A stretch of 64,000 bases of DNA from JANQPX01 sp050633905 (GTDB taxonomy: Bacteria > Pseudomonadota > Alphaproteobacteria > Geminicoccales > Geminicoccaceae): the NCBI GenBank assembly GCA_050633905.1, contig JBOEHJ010000060.1:124001-188000 (forward strand). The letters run 5' to 3'. The position numbers and the translations under genes are program-made. The notes beneath the pieces are model-generated. The model made no database searches. It was not told where the DNA came from and saw only the letters and a list, made by a program, of their open reading frames with translations. Every line of letters starts with the position of its first letter. The stretch's first letter is position 1. Positions 54,117 through 61,985 of the stretch are shown here, piece after piece.

Positions 54117-55451
54117 ATGGCCATCTCACTCCTTGGTTTCGCCGCGGTTCTGATCCTCGCCTTCTTGCGTCTGCCCATCGCGTTTGCCATGGGCACAGTG
54201 GGCGTCATCGGCTTTGCCGCTCTCAATGATTGGCGCTGGAAGGCCTCGCTCTCGCCGGCGGCCGGCACCGTCCTCGATACGCTGCAAACCGAAAGCCTCT
54301 CGGTCATTCCGCTGTTCATCCTCATGGGCATGCTGGTCAGTCAAGCTGGTCTCGCAAAGGAACTGTATCGCGCCTCAAACGCCTTTCTAGGCCATCGCAA
54401 AGGAGGGCTTTCCATGGCGACCATCGTCGCCTGCGGCGGCTTTTCCGCGATCTGCGGCTCATCACTTGCTACTGCTGCCACCATGTCCAAAGTCGCCATG
54501 CCGGAAATGCGCAAATTCGGCTATCACGACCAACTCGCCACAGCTTCGATCGCCGCAGGCGGCACGCTTGGCATCCTGATCCCCCCCTCGGTCATCCTGA
54601 TCATCTACGGCATCATGACCGAACAAAGCATCGATAAACTCTTCCTTGCAGGAATCATCCCAGGGATGCTCGGAATTTTTTTCTACATGGCGGCGGTGCG
54701 TTGGATCGTCTGGCGGAAGCCCGAGGCCGGGCCTGCGGGCCACCGAACGCGGTGGAGCGAAAGGCTTACAGCCCTAAGGAACGTTTGGGCGATAGGCCTC
54801 CTATTCGTTGCGATCCTGGGTGGTATCTATCTCGGCATCTACACCGTGACTGAAGCGGCAGGCATCGGTGCTGGCGGTGCGTTACTCATTGCGCTGTTCC
54901 GGCGCCAGTTAACGCTGCGCTCGTTAGCGCAGGCATTGATTGAGACCGTCAAAACAACAGCTATGCTGTTCACCGTGCTGATCGGCGCCCAGATTTTCCA
55001 GCGCTTTATCGTACGCGCCGGCATGCCCGAAGATCTGTTGGCGTTCGTCACCGGCTTCGATGTCGCTCCGCTCACCGTCATTCTTCTGATTCTGCTGGTT
55101 TACATCCTACTGGGCTGCGTGTTCGAAAGCTTGTCGATGCTGCTATTGACCGTACCGGTCTTCGCACCGGTTGTGGCAGGGCTAGGCCTGTTTCCCGATA
55201 TCGCCGGTATGGGGGCTGAGGAAGCCGCCCTGATCTGGTTCGGCATCATCGTCGTGGTGGTCACCGAAATCAGCCTGATCACCCCACCCGTCGGGCTCAA
55301 CGTCTTCGTCCTCAAAAGCGTCCTTGGCGACGTCTCAACCGGCACCATCTTCAAAGGCGTCACACCGTTTTGGATCGCCGATCTTTTTCGACTGCTGCTT
55401 CTGGTGCTCGTGCCAACCCTGGTACTGTTCATTCCATTATCGTCAGGTTAG
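54117..55451 (+). CDS. TRAP transporter, large permease (DctM type)
   Basis: Sodium-coupled transport subunit, 444 residues, about 12 membrane segments. AISLLGFAAVLILAFLRLPIAFAMGTVG, LSVIPLFILMGMLVSQAGLAKELYRASNAFLGHRKGGLSMATIVACGGFSAICGSSLATAATM and GGTLGILIPPSVILIIYGIMTEQSIDKLFLAGIIPG are the family landmarks (substrate and Na+ site loops). The last nine bases overlap the 3' end of the convergent CoA-ligase gene. Confidence 0.93.
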   Translation: MAISLLGFAAVLILAFLRLPIAFAMGTVGVIGFAALNDWRWKASLSPAAGTVLDTLQTESLSVIPLFILMGMLVSQAGLAKELYRASNAFLGHRKGGLSMATIVACGGFSAICGSSLATAATMSKVAMPEMRKFGYHDQLATASIAAGGTLGILIPPSVILIIYGIMTEQSIDKLFLAGIIPGMLGIFFYMAAVRWIVWRKPEAGPAGHRTRWSERLTALRNVWAIGLLFVAILGGIYLGIYTVTEAAGIGAGGALLIALFRRQLTLRSLAQALIETVKTTAMLFTVLIGAQIFQRFIVRAGMPEDLLAFVTGFDVAPLTVILLILLVYILLGCVFESLSMLLLTVPVFAPVVAGLGLFPDIAGMGAEEAALIWFGIIVVVVTEISLITPPVGLNVFVLKSVLGDVSTGTIFKGVTPFWIADLFRLLLLVLVPTLVLFIPLSSG

Positions 55452-56906
55452 CGCTTCGATCATCTCTCGCACCTCAGCCGCCACGACCTTGCCCATGGCG
55501 TTGCGGGGTAGTGCCTCGACGAAGATGACATCCTTGGGATGCTTGTAGCGGGCCAGCTTCCCCATGAAGAGATTAAAGATCTCGTCTTTGCTTATCTCGG
55601 CAGAAGGCACGAGAACAGCAATTGGCACCTCGCCCCATTTGGCATCTGGCTTGCCGACCACAGCGGCCTCAGCGATGACTGGATGCGACCGCAGGACACG
55701 CTCCAACTCGGCCGGATAGATATTCTCGCCGCCTGAGATGATGACATGCTTGATCCGATCCTTGAACCAGTAGAGCCCTGATGGGTCGCGCACAGCGACG
55801 TCGCCGGTGCGGAACCAGCGCCCTTTGAGAGCGCGCGCAGTGTCGTCCGGATCACGCCAATAACCGCCGAAGACGTTCTTCCCGCTGACCCAGATCTCGC
55901 CGGGCTCACCGTCAGGGGCATCGGTGCCATCTTCGCGGACCAACCTCACGCTGCAGGCAGCGCCAGCCCGACCGATGGAGCCGATTGTCGTCGTCGCTTC
56001 CTCGAGACGCTGATGGATCGCAAACGGTGCCGTTTCCGTTGCTCCGTAGATCTGGATCATCGGCACGCCGCGATCGTAGACTGCCTCGATCAGATTGATC
56101 GGCACATCGGTCGAACCGATGGAAAGCGCACGCAGGCCGGAAAGGTCAACGTTGGCCCATTCCGTCGTTGCCATGATCGCTTGCAAGACGGTCGGCACCA
56201 CGATGGCGAGATCGACCTTTTCCAAAGCCTTGCAGCCTGCAACCGGCTCGAATTTTTCATGGATGACGACTGTTGCCCCGATGGAGAAGGCCGGCGTCGG
56301 CATGATGTTTAGACCGCCGACATGAAACAGCGGCAGCATGTTGAGGACAACGTCGTCAGGCGTCATTCGATGAGCATCAACACTCATCGCAGCATTGGCG
56401 ATCAATGCTGTTTGGGACAGAACCACACCTTTGGGCTTGCCGGTGGAGCCGGAGGTGTAGACGATCAGCATCGGATCGTCCTCACTCACTTCTTGTCGCA
56501 ATTCCGCAAACGGTCCGATCGCCTCGCCGACCGCGAGGACACGCGGCCCGATTAAGCGTTTGGCAGGTTGTTCGAAATGGTCATCATGGATCAGTAATTT
56601 AGGTGAACAATTCTCGACGATGCCTGCGATCTCTGCCTCGGCGAGGCGCCAGTTCAACGGAACAAAAATCGCCCCGATCCGGGCACAGGCAAATAGCAGA
56701 AAAAAAACTTCGGGATGGTTCATGCCATACCAGACGATACGGTCGCCACGGCCGATCCCAGCACCAGCGAGTGCGCGTGCGCGTGCCTCGATCTCATTTG
56801 CCATCTCGGCATAGGTTAGTGACGTATCACCGAAGACCAATGCCTTTTTCTCTGATAACCGAGTGGCGGTGCCACCGGCGCGACTGATCCAGCGATCAAT
56901 CGTCAT
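55443..56906 (-). CDS. AMP-dependent CoA ligase (acyl/aryl-CoA synthetase)
   Basis: Cytoplasmic ANL-superfamily ligase forming an acyl-CoA through an acyl-adenylate. The P-loop is in MLIVYTSGSTGKPKGVVLSQ, with QIYGATETAP, GEIWVSGKNVFGGYW, WFRTGDVAVRDPSGLYWFKDRIKHVIISGGENIYPAELERVL, and the catalytic Lys near the end (RNAMGKVVAAE). Length from the ATG at 56906 is 487 residues; the frame runs upstream to 57050 inside the neighbouring gene but only the shorter form matches the family (MTIDRWISRAGGTATRLSEKKALVF). It overlaps the acyl-CoA dehydrogenase gene by 11 bases. Last gene of the four-gene operon. Confidence 0.92.
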   Translation of the reverse strand: MTIDRWISRAGGTATRLSEKKALVFGDTSLTYAEMANEIEARARALAGAGIGRGDRIVWYGMNHPEVFFLLFACARIGAIFVPLNWRLAEAEIAGIVENCSPKLLIHDDHFEQPAKRLIGPRVLAVGEAIGPFAELRQEVSEDDPMLIVYTSGSTGKPKGVVLSQTALIANAAMSVDAHRMTPDDVVLNMLPLFHVGGLNIMPTPAFSIGATVVIHEKFEPVAGCKALEKVDLAIVVPTVLQAIMATTEWANVDLSGLRALSIGSTDVPINLIEAVYDRGVPMIQIYGATETAPFAIHQRLEEATTTIGSIGRAGAACSVRLVREDGTDAPDGEPGEIWVSGKNVFGGYWRDPDDTARALKGRWFRTGDVAVRDPSGLYWFKDRIKHVIISGGENIYPAELERVLRSHPVIAEAAVVGKPDAKWGEVPIAVLVPSAEISKDEIFNLFMGKLARYKHPKDVIFVEALPRNAMGKVVAAEVREMIEALT

Positions 56907-58146
56907 CCATTTCGCCTGCCTCGTAGAGAGCGCCTTTGCCGAGCATGTCGAGGCAGAGTTCCGCCGTCCAAGGCAGCATGAGCGAGCCGCAGCGGCTATC
57001 CCGATAAAGCCGTTCCATCGGCAAGCTGCGCAGCATGGATTGCCCGCCACAAGTTCGGATCGCGAGCTGTGCCAACTCGTTGGCGTTCTCCATCACGGTA
57101 TGCTGAGCGACCCAGGCGCGCATCAGGCTGTCCTTTGACGGATCGGGTCTCGCCTCCGAGATCGCCTGGAACCAGATGGACTTCGTCTGCTCCAGCATGA
57201 CCCGCATCTGGGCAACAGCGAGCTGTTTGGTCGGGTACATCCTGCGCTTGACCGGCGGTGTGCCGGGGACCTCGCCGCGAAGATAGGCGATGGTAAAATC
57301 ATAGCAGGCCTGCGCGATGCCCATATAGGATGGTGTGAGTGTCATGAACATATGCGGCCAGCGTGTCGCCGCTTCGGGGTAGACACCCTGTGGCATCAAC
57401 TGCGCCTCATCCGGCACGACGACATCCTCGAAGATGAGGGTTCGGGAGACCGTGCCACGCATGCCGAGCGGATCCCAATCGCCGACCACCTTCACACCTC
57501 CGGCATCGGCCGGAATGGCGATATACATCGTGTTACGGCGGGACGGCGCGTCGTCTGGCTTTTGCAAGGCGGTGCAAAGGGCACCGTAATAATCCGCATG
57601 ACCTGAAAGCGAGGCGAAAATCTTCTTGCCGTTGATCCGCCAGCCACCATCGAACTTGAGTGCTGTCGTACCGAACGCCTTGAACCCGGCAGCAGCAGCA
57701 CCGCCTTCCGAGAAAGGCTGCGCGTAGATTTTGCCCTCCTCGACGATGCGCGCGTAATGCCGTTTGCGCATGGCGTGATGTTCAGCGCGAATCTCGTCCG
57801 AAAGCTCGAGGCGATCCAGCAAATCACCGGTCCAGAGACAAGACGAAACATGCATGTTGAAGGTCAGCGCTGTCGCGCCGCAATAACGTCCGATCTCGGC
57901 TGCCGTCATCATGTAGGTCTTGAGATCCGCGCCGAGGCCACCCTCGCTTTTCGGAATGCAGATGGCCAATAGCCCCGCGTCAGCCATGTCCTTATAGTTC
58001 TCAGTCGGAAAGGCAGCATCCCGATCGTAACGAGACGCTCGCGGCGCGAATTTTTCGGCAGCCAACTCACGGGCGAGGGTGCCGAGTTCCGCCTGCTGCG
58101 GCGTGAGGTTCCAGGCCTCCGGATCGAAGATCGGCGCATCTGTCAT
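56896..58146 (-). CDS. Acyl-CoA dehydrogenase family protein
   Basis: FAD-dependent dehydrogenase or related monooxygenase-type flavoprotein, 416 residues. The N-terminal helical domain opens LTPQQAELGTLARELAAEKFAPRASRYDRDAAFPTENYKDMADAGLLAICIPKSEGGLGADLKTYMM; the FAD region has YAQPFSEGGAAAAGFKAFGTTALKFDGGWRINGKKIFASLSGHAD, and WDPLGMRGTVSRTLIFEDVVVP follows. Near the C-terminus IRTCGGQSMLRSLPMERLYRDSR is typical. The catalytic Glu seen in straight-chain dehydrogenases is not evident. Start ATG 58146 overlaps the hydrolase stop (ATGA). The upstream open extension to 58377 lies within the hydrolase gene. Confidence 0.9.
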   Translation of the reverse strand: MTDAPIFDPEAWNLTPQQAELGTLARELAAEKFAPRASRYDRDAAFPTENYKDMADAGLLAICIPKSEGGLGADLKTYMMTAAEIGRYCGATALTFNMHVSSCLWTGDLLDRLELSDEIRAEHHAMRKRHYARIVEEGKIYAQPFSEGGAAAAGFKAFGTTALKFDGGWRINGKKIFASLSGHADYYGALCTALQKPDDAPSRRNTMYIAIPADAGGVKVVGDWDPLGMRGTVSRTLIFEDVVVPDEAQLMPQGVYPEAATRWPHMFMTLTPSYMGIAQACYDFTIAYLRGEVPGTPPVKRRMYPTKQLAVAQMRVMLEQTKSIWFQAISEARPDPSKDSLMRAWVAQHTVMENANELAQLAIRTCGGQSMLRSLPMERLYRDSRCGSLMLPWTAELCLDMLGKGALYEAGEMDDD

Positions 58147-58916
58147 CGAGCCATTTTCCCATAAAAGCCATTCAAGATCGCGTTCACTTGGCCGGGCGCC
58201 TCTTGATTGATCATGTGACCAGCGCCGACGATCTCGTGGTACTCGGCATGGGCGAATTTCGCCGCCATCTTTTGCATGGTTCGGGCGGGGACATTTTGAT
58301 CCTCCGATCCTGCGATTAAACAGGTGGGGACGTCGATGTCGCCAAGATCGTTGTGACGATCGAAGGTGACCAAGCAAGAGAGTATGTTGCGCCAGGTCGA
58401 AGCTGGCACCATCTTCATCACGGATTCGACTTTCTTGACAGCAGCCTTGTCGGCGACGGATCCCACAATATTCGGTGCGGCCAGCGCCGCCATCTCCACC
58501 ATGGTTTGACCAGCGTCGAGCGAAGCGAGGCGCGCTTTAAGAAACGTTTCCTTGAAACCTTCATCGCGTCCACCGAAACGTGATGTGGTGCCTATCAGCG
58601 CAAGGGATCGAACGTGATCCGGTCGTCGCATAGCATGCTCGATCGCAACCATGCCACCGATCGAGTGACCGAGCAAATGGGCGCTCTTCAGACCGAGCGC
58701 GTCGATCAGACTGGCCAGCGCTTCGGAGAGGCCGGCGAAGGTCAGGGGGCGCGTATCGCTGTCGCCATAGCCGGGCATGTTCCAAGCGATCATGCGGTAC
58801 CCGTCCAGGCCCTGGAGCTGATCGCAAAAACTCTCCTTGCCCCCACCGATGCCATGGAGGCAGATGATGGGTGGTCCATCGCCTTGTTCGGAAAAATCGA
58901 TCCCGGCAGCGATCAT
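58143..58916 (-). CDS. Alpha/beta-fold hydrolase
   Basis: A 257-residue hydrolase. Oxyanion region LHGIGGGKESF (about 20-30), nucleophile elbow GHSIGG with Ser85, acid in GSEDQNVP, and His in VGAGHMINQEAP, so the triad is complete. It resembles 3-oxoadipate enol-lactonases and ring-opening-product hydrolases. In the nicotinate pathway an alpha/beta hydrolase (NicD) acts right after the NicX ring-cleaving enzyme, and here the gene upstream is NicX-like and overlaps it by four bases, so a deformylase or C-N/C-C hydrolase acting on the ring-opened product is plausible. That is inference. Confidence 0.85.
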   Translation of the reverse strand: MIAAGIDFSEQGDGPPIICLHGIGGGKESFCDQLQGLDGYRMIAWNMPGYGDSDTRPLTFAGLSEALASLIDALGLKSAHLLGHSIGGMVAIEHAMRRPDHVRSLALIGTTSRFGGRDEGFKETFLKARLASLDAGQTMVEMAALAAPNIVGSVADKAAVKKVESVMKMVPASTWRNILSCLVTFDRHNDLGDIDVPTCLIAGSEDQNVPARTMQKMAAKFAHAEYHEIVGAGHMINQEAPGQVNAILNGFYGKMAR

Positions 58917-59947
58917 TTGAGCTTGCCCTTCTCGACCACTGACACGTCATCGAGAAAAACATCACAGCCCATCATCGGCAGATCGAAATGGCCGCGGGTG
59001 AAACGCCCGGCAAACTCGTTGGCCCCCGTCGAATATAAAAAATTCCCGGCGACAGCGCGAAGCTCCGTGCCGTTGGTGTCCCGTTGATCGTACATGGTCA
59101 ACGCCTCGTAGCAGGCGCTGGGATTGAACCCCCAACCAACATGCGAGGTGGCATAGGCGTCCTTGTCGCCAAAGGCCTGGAAGTAATCGCGCATTAAAGC
59201 GGCATCGACGCCGCTACCCTCGATCCTGGTGACATAATCATCCTCGATGATCAAATCGACAGCACTTTCGAAGTAGCGTTTAAACGTGAGATTCATATCG
59301 CCTGGGCGGTAGGCAAGACGTCCGTTAACGGCACCCGCATTCGGAAAGCTGACGACGATCCCGCCAGGCCAATGAGCAAGCGTGCCGGGCCGATCGGTCC
59401 ACCCCCAAACGCCGACCGTCGTCGCGCCCTCCATGGCGACCACAAGCTCGGTGCCCGCCTCGGAAAGAACGGTCATCACATTGGCCGCCCGGCAGCGGGC
59501 GACAGCTTCCCTGGCACGTTCCTTCAGGTCGGCCGTCGGGACGAGACGGGCAAGGGCTTCCGGATGCTCGTTCGAGACGGTCATAATCCGCGCACCGCCC
59601 TTCAAGATGGCCGCCGTCTCCTTGGCATGCATCAGGCCTTCAAGGGTGAGATCGATCACCACATCGGAGGCAGCCAGCGCCTCCACAGCAACTTGTTGTC
59701 CGGACAGTGTTAGCGATGCGCCGGATGAACGTAGAATAGGACCGACTGAGGCCGACGGCGTCGGCACTTGCAGGTGAAAGCTGGAGAGGCCGAGACGCTG
59801 GAGCGCCAGTTCTGCCAGATGGATCGTCAAGGGGCGCGATTGCGTTTCGGATAGGATAACGACCTGCTCGTCCGCCCTGATCTTGCAGAGCTGGAACACC
59901 TTGCCGAAGGCATCGATCCATGCCCCCTCGATTCGATCTGTCAACAT
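58913..59947 (-). CDS. NicX-like (2,5-dihydroxypyridine 5,6-dioxygenase / M29-like) enzyme
   Basis: A 344-residue protein that aligns by eye along its length with Pseudomonas NicX, a non-haem iron ring-cleaving dioxygenase of the M29 aminopeptidase-like fold. ASDVVIDLTLEGLMHAKE, ARIMTVSNEHPEALARLVPTADLKERA, PGTLAHWPGGIVVSFPNAGAVNG and the C-terminal block are matched. Residues His269 (TSHVGWGF), His320 and Asp322 (GHFDLP) correspond to the 2-His-1-carboxylate iron ligands reported for NicX (as I recall them, H265, H318, D320). It is first in a four-gene overlapping operon with a hydrolase, acyl-CoA dehydrogenase and CoA ligase. Maleamate amidase and hydroxynicotinate genes are absent, so the substrate is probably not nicotinate itself. 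Confidence 0.8.
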   Translation of the reverse strand: MLTDRIEGAWIDAFGKVFQLCKIRADEQVVILSETQSRPLTIHLAELALQRLGLSSFHLQVPTPSASVGPILRSSGASLTLSGQQVAVEALAASDVVIDLTLEGLMHAKETAAILKGGARIMTVSNEHPEALARLVPTADLKERAREAVARCRAANVMTVLSEAGTELVVAMEGATTVGVWGWTDRPGTLAHWPGGIVVSFPNAGAVNGRLAYRPGDMNLTFKRYFESAVDLIIEDDYVTRIEGSGVDAALMRDYFQAFGDKDAYATSHVGWGFNPSACYEALTMYDQRDTNGTELRAVAGNFLYSTGANEFAGRFTRGHFDLPMMGCDVFLDDVSVVEKGKLK

Positions 59948-60121
59948 CGCTGCCCTCCGTCTATCCGACTGTACAGAAAAACGGAACCGATGACAGCGGA
60001 GACGATCTCACACGACAAATGCCTACGTTCAAAGCCACAACACTGCTTGGCATGAACGGCATCAAACGCCCCGAGAGGGATGCGATGTCCCTCCAACCTC
60101 ACCAACGCGTCGATGTCCAGC

Positions 60122-60140
60122 AGCCAAGCGCCGCTTGGCT
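60122..60140. promoter_or_regulatory. Perfect 9-bp inverted repeat in a divergent region
   Basis: AGCCAAGCG-C-CGCTTGGCT, between the divergent NicX-like operon and the GFA-family gene. It is an operator or hairpin candidate; no T-run follows, so it is unlikely to be a terminator. Confidence 0.35.
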
Positions 60141-60195
60141 TGGGAGGGAGTGAGGCGTAGAGTTTATAGGACTAAAATAAATCAGGGAGATGACC

Positions 60196-60630
60196 ATGGC
60201 TAAGCATTCTGGGGGATGTGATCACGTTCATACGCAATCCGATGCCGATCCGATCGACTGTCATACTTGTCACTGTTCCGTCTGCAAGGGCGTAACCGGG
60301 CAGGACACAACACATGTCGTGTTCTTCAATCATGGCGATCTGGCGGTCGACAATCCGAATGGCCTGAACCGAGTGCCCTTCAACGCTGCCAATCCCGACG
60401 GCCCGCTGGAACTTTGCGTCTGCAAGGACTGTGGCACGCCGATCATGCTCGATGACAAGCAGGCACGCATTCGGGCAGTGGTGCCGAATTTGATGGGTCA
60501 CGATGCGGAAAGCTTGGCTGCCACCTATCACGCGTTTTTCGATCCGAACAGCGGCGTGCCCTGGCCGAGCGATGGTCGCCCGGTGCATTCAGGCCTGCAT
60601 CCGGATTTCGTCTGGCCAGATCCGAAATAA
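60196..60630 (+). CDS. GFA (glutathione-dependent formaldehyde-activating/CENP-V) family protein
   Basis: Zinc-binding beta-tent protein of 144 residues. The conserved cysteines are in DCHTCHCSVCKGVTG (three in the CxxCxxC-like run) and LCVCKDCGTPIML, and FFNHGDLAVDNPNG and VPNLMGHD fit the family. The ATG at 60196 has AGGGAG six bases upstream; the ATG at 60190 abuts it and is less likely. Some members accelerate formation of S-hydroxymethylglutathione, but for most the activity is unproven. It is divergent from the NicX-like operon. Confidence 0.88.
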   Translation: MAKHSGGCDHVHTQSDADPIDCHTCHCSVCKGVTGQDTTHVVFFNHGDLAVDNPNGLNRVPFNAANPDGPLELCVCKDCGTPIMLDDKQARIRAVVPNLMGHDAESLAATYHAFFDPNSGVPWPSDGRPVHSGLHPDFVWPDPK

Positions 60631-60727
60631 GTGGCGTGGCCATGTCAGTAACGTTTGCCGTTGTCGCTGAACGGCGCTGATGCAACCGCCTCCATCGGCT
60701 TAACGGTGGGGGCGGTATTTTTAAAGA

Positions 60728-60883
60728 TCAGAGAAGCGGTGGCCGCGGCAAACGCGGTAATGACGGAAGACCACAGGGAACACCTGGCAGGACGCGACAG
60801 GGTTGTGGCGGCCGGGGCCCTAGCGGCGGAGCACAAGCGCTGACGGTCACGCTCAATAGAATGATGGCCAAACAGAGGCGCAT
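60728..60883 (-). CDS. Small proline-rich lipoprotein, 51 residues
   Basis: Starts MRLCLAIILLSVTVSAC, a compact lipoprotein signal with the lipobox VSAC, followed by APPLGPRPPQPC and further proline/leucine-rich residues. TTGGGAGAA lies eight bases before the ATG. The mature chain of about 34 residues is rich in Pro and has three cysteines in all. Not recognised. It may be an envelope-attached small protein. The same frame extends 18 codons upstream, without a better start. Confidence 0.5.
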   Translation of the reverse strand: MRLCLAIILLSVTVSACAPPLGPRPPQPCRVLPGVPCGLPSLPRLPRPPLL

Positions 60884-61172
60884 GATCGGTTTCTCCCAAA
60901 GGGGTTTGGATATTTCTTTGCGTTTTTGGTTCGGCAATAAGAATGGCGATCACTGTTTCGAACTGACGTTGGTATCGCCGGCTTGAGCGCCAGGGTCTGT
61001 GAGGCAGATCACACATCCCAAAAAGAGAGGCAGCGTCTCAAATGAAAGCCTTCTTGAGATTATCATGCCATAGGAATTTTTTCTACATTTCGTGTTCTTG
61101 ACCCGCTAAGAAAAAGAATTCTCAGATCGATCATTGGTAGGGTATGAAGCTGTTCTGATGAGGAGTTGGCCC

Positions 61173-61985
61173 TTGCGTATTGCGCTTTTACAGACGGCAC
61201 CGGTTATCGAGAAGGTCGAGGCAGCTCTGGCTGTGCTTGATGAGGCTGCTGGGCGGGCGGCTAAAGCGGGGGCGGCGATTTTGGTGACGCCTGAGATGTA
61301 TCTCACGGGTTATGCGATTGGGGTTGAGGCGTTGCAGCGACTGGCCGAGGCCGAGGATGGGCCGATTTGGGAGGCTGTCGGTGGGATTGCGAAACGTCAT
61401 CGGATCGCGCTGCTTTGTGGCGGGCCAATGCGCTGTGAGGATGGCGGGATCTACAACACCGTCCAGTTCCGTGGACCCGAAGGAGCGCTGCTTAAAAGTT
61501 ACCAAAAAACGCATCTGTTCGGCGATGTCGACCGGCGTCAGTTCAAGGCGGGAAATGCACTGTCCAATATTTTGGATTTCGAAGGATGGGCGCTTGGTTT
61601 TGCGATTTGTTACGACATAGAATTTCCCGAAGTTGCCCGAGCACTCGCTCTTAGGGGGGCTGATGCGATTTTGGTGCCGACAGCCAACATGGTCCCCTTC
61701 GATAGCGTCGCCACGAGATTGGTGCCAGCGCGCAGCGAGGAGAATGGCCTTTATGTCGCCTATGCCAATTATTGCGGGGCGGACGCCGCCTTCGATTACT
61801 GCGGCCTTTCCTGCCTCACCGGCCCCGACGGTCAAGATATTGCCAGAGCCGGTCGCGGCCCGGAATTGATCACCGCCGATCTATCGAAGGATGCTCTAGC
61901 ACAGGCACGGCAGGCCGCGACCTATCTGGCCGATCGCAGAGGCGATCTTTATACTGACAATGATGATCAACAAGAAAAACCCTGA
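61173..61985 (+). CDS. davA: 5-aminopentanamidase (delta-aminovaleramidase) DavA
   Basis: Nitrilase-superfamily amidase that hydrolyses 5-aminopentanamide to 5-aminovalerate, second step of oxygenase-type lysine degradation. The Glu-Lys-Cys triad is in VTPEMYLTGY (E41), YQKTHLFGD (K112) and AICYDIEFPE (C146). IYNTVQF, AILVPTANMVPFD and YANYCGADAAFDYCG match Pseudomonas DavA closely. The TTG at 61173 (MRIALLQ...) follows AGGAG by seven bases and reproduces the family start; upstream codons at 61134 or 61158 would add unconserved residues. It ends at the start of davB (61986), so the two are translationally coupled. Confidence 0.88.
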   Translation: MRIALLQTAPVIEKVEAALAVLDEAAGRAAKAGAAILVTPEMYLTGYAIGVEALQRLAEAEDGPIWEAVGGIAKRHRIALLCGGPMRCEDGGIYNTVQFRGPEGALLKSYQKTHLFGDVDRRQFKAGNALSNILDFEGWALGFAICYDIEFPEVARALALRGADAILVPTANMVPFDSVATRLVPARSEENGLYVAYANYCGADAAFDYCGLSCLTGPDGQDIARAGRGPELITADLSKDALAQARQAATYLADRRGDLYTDNDDQQEKP

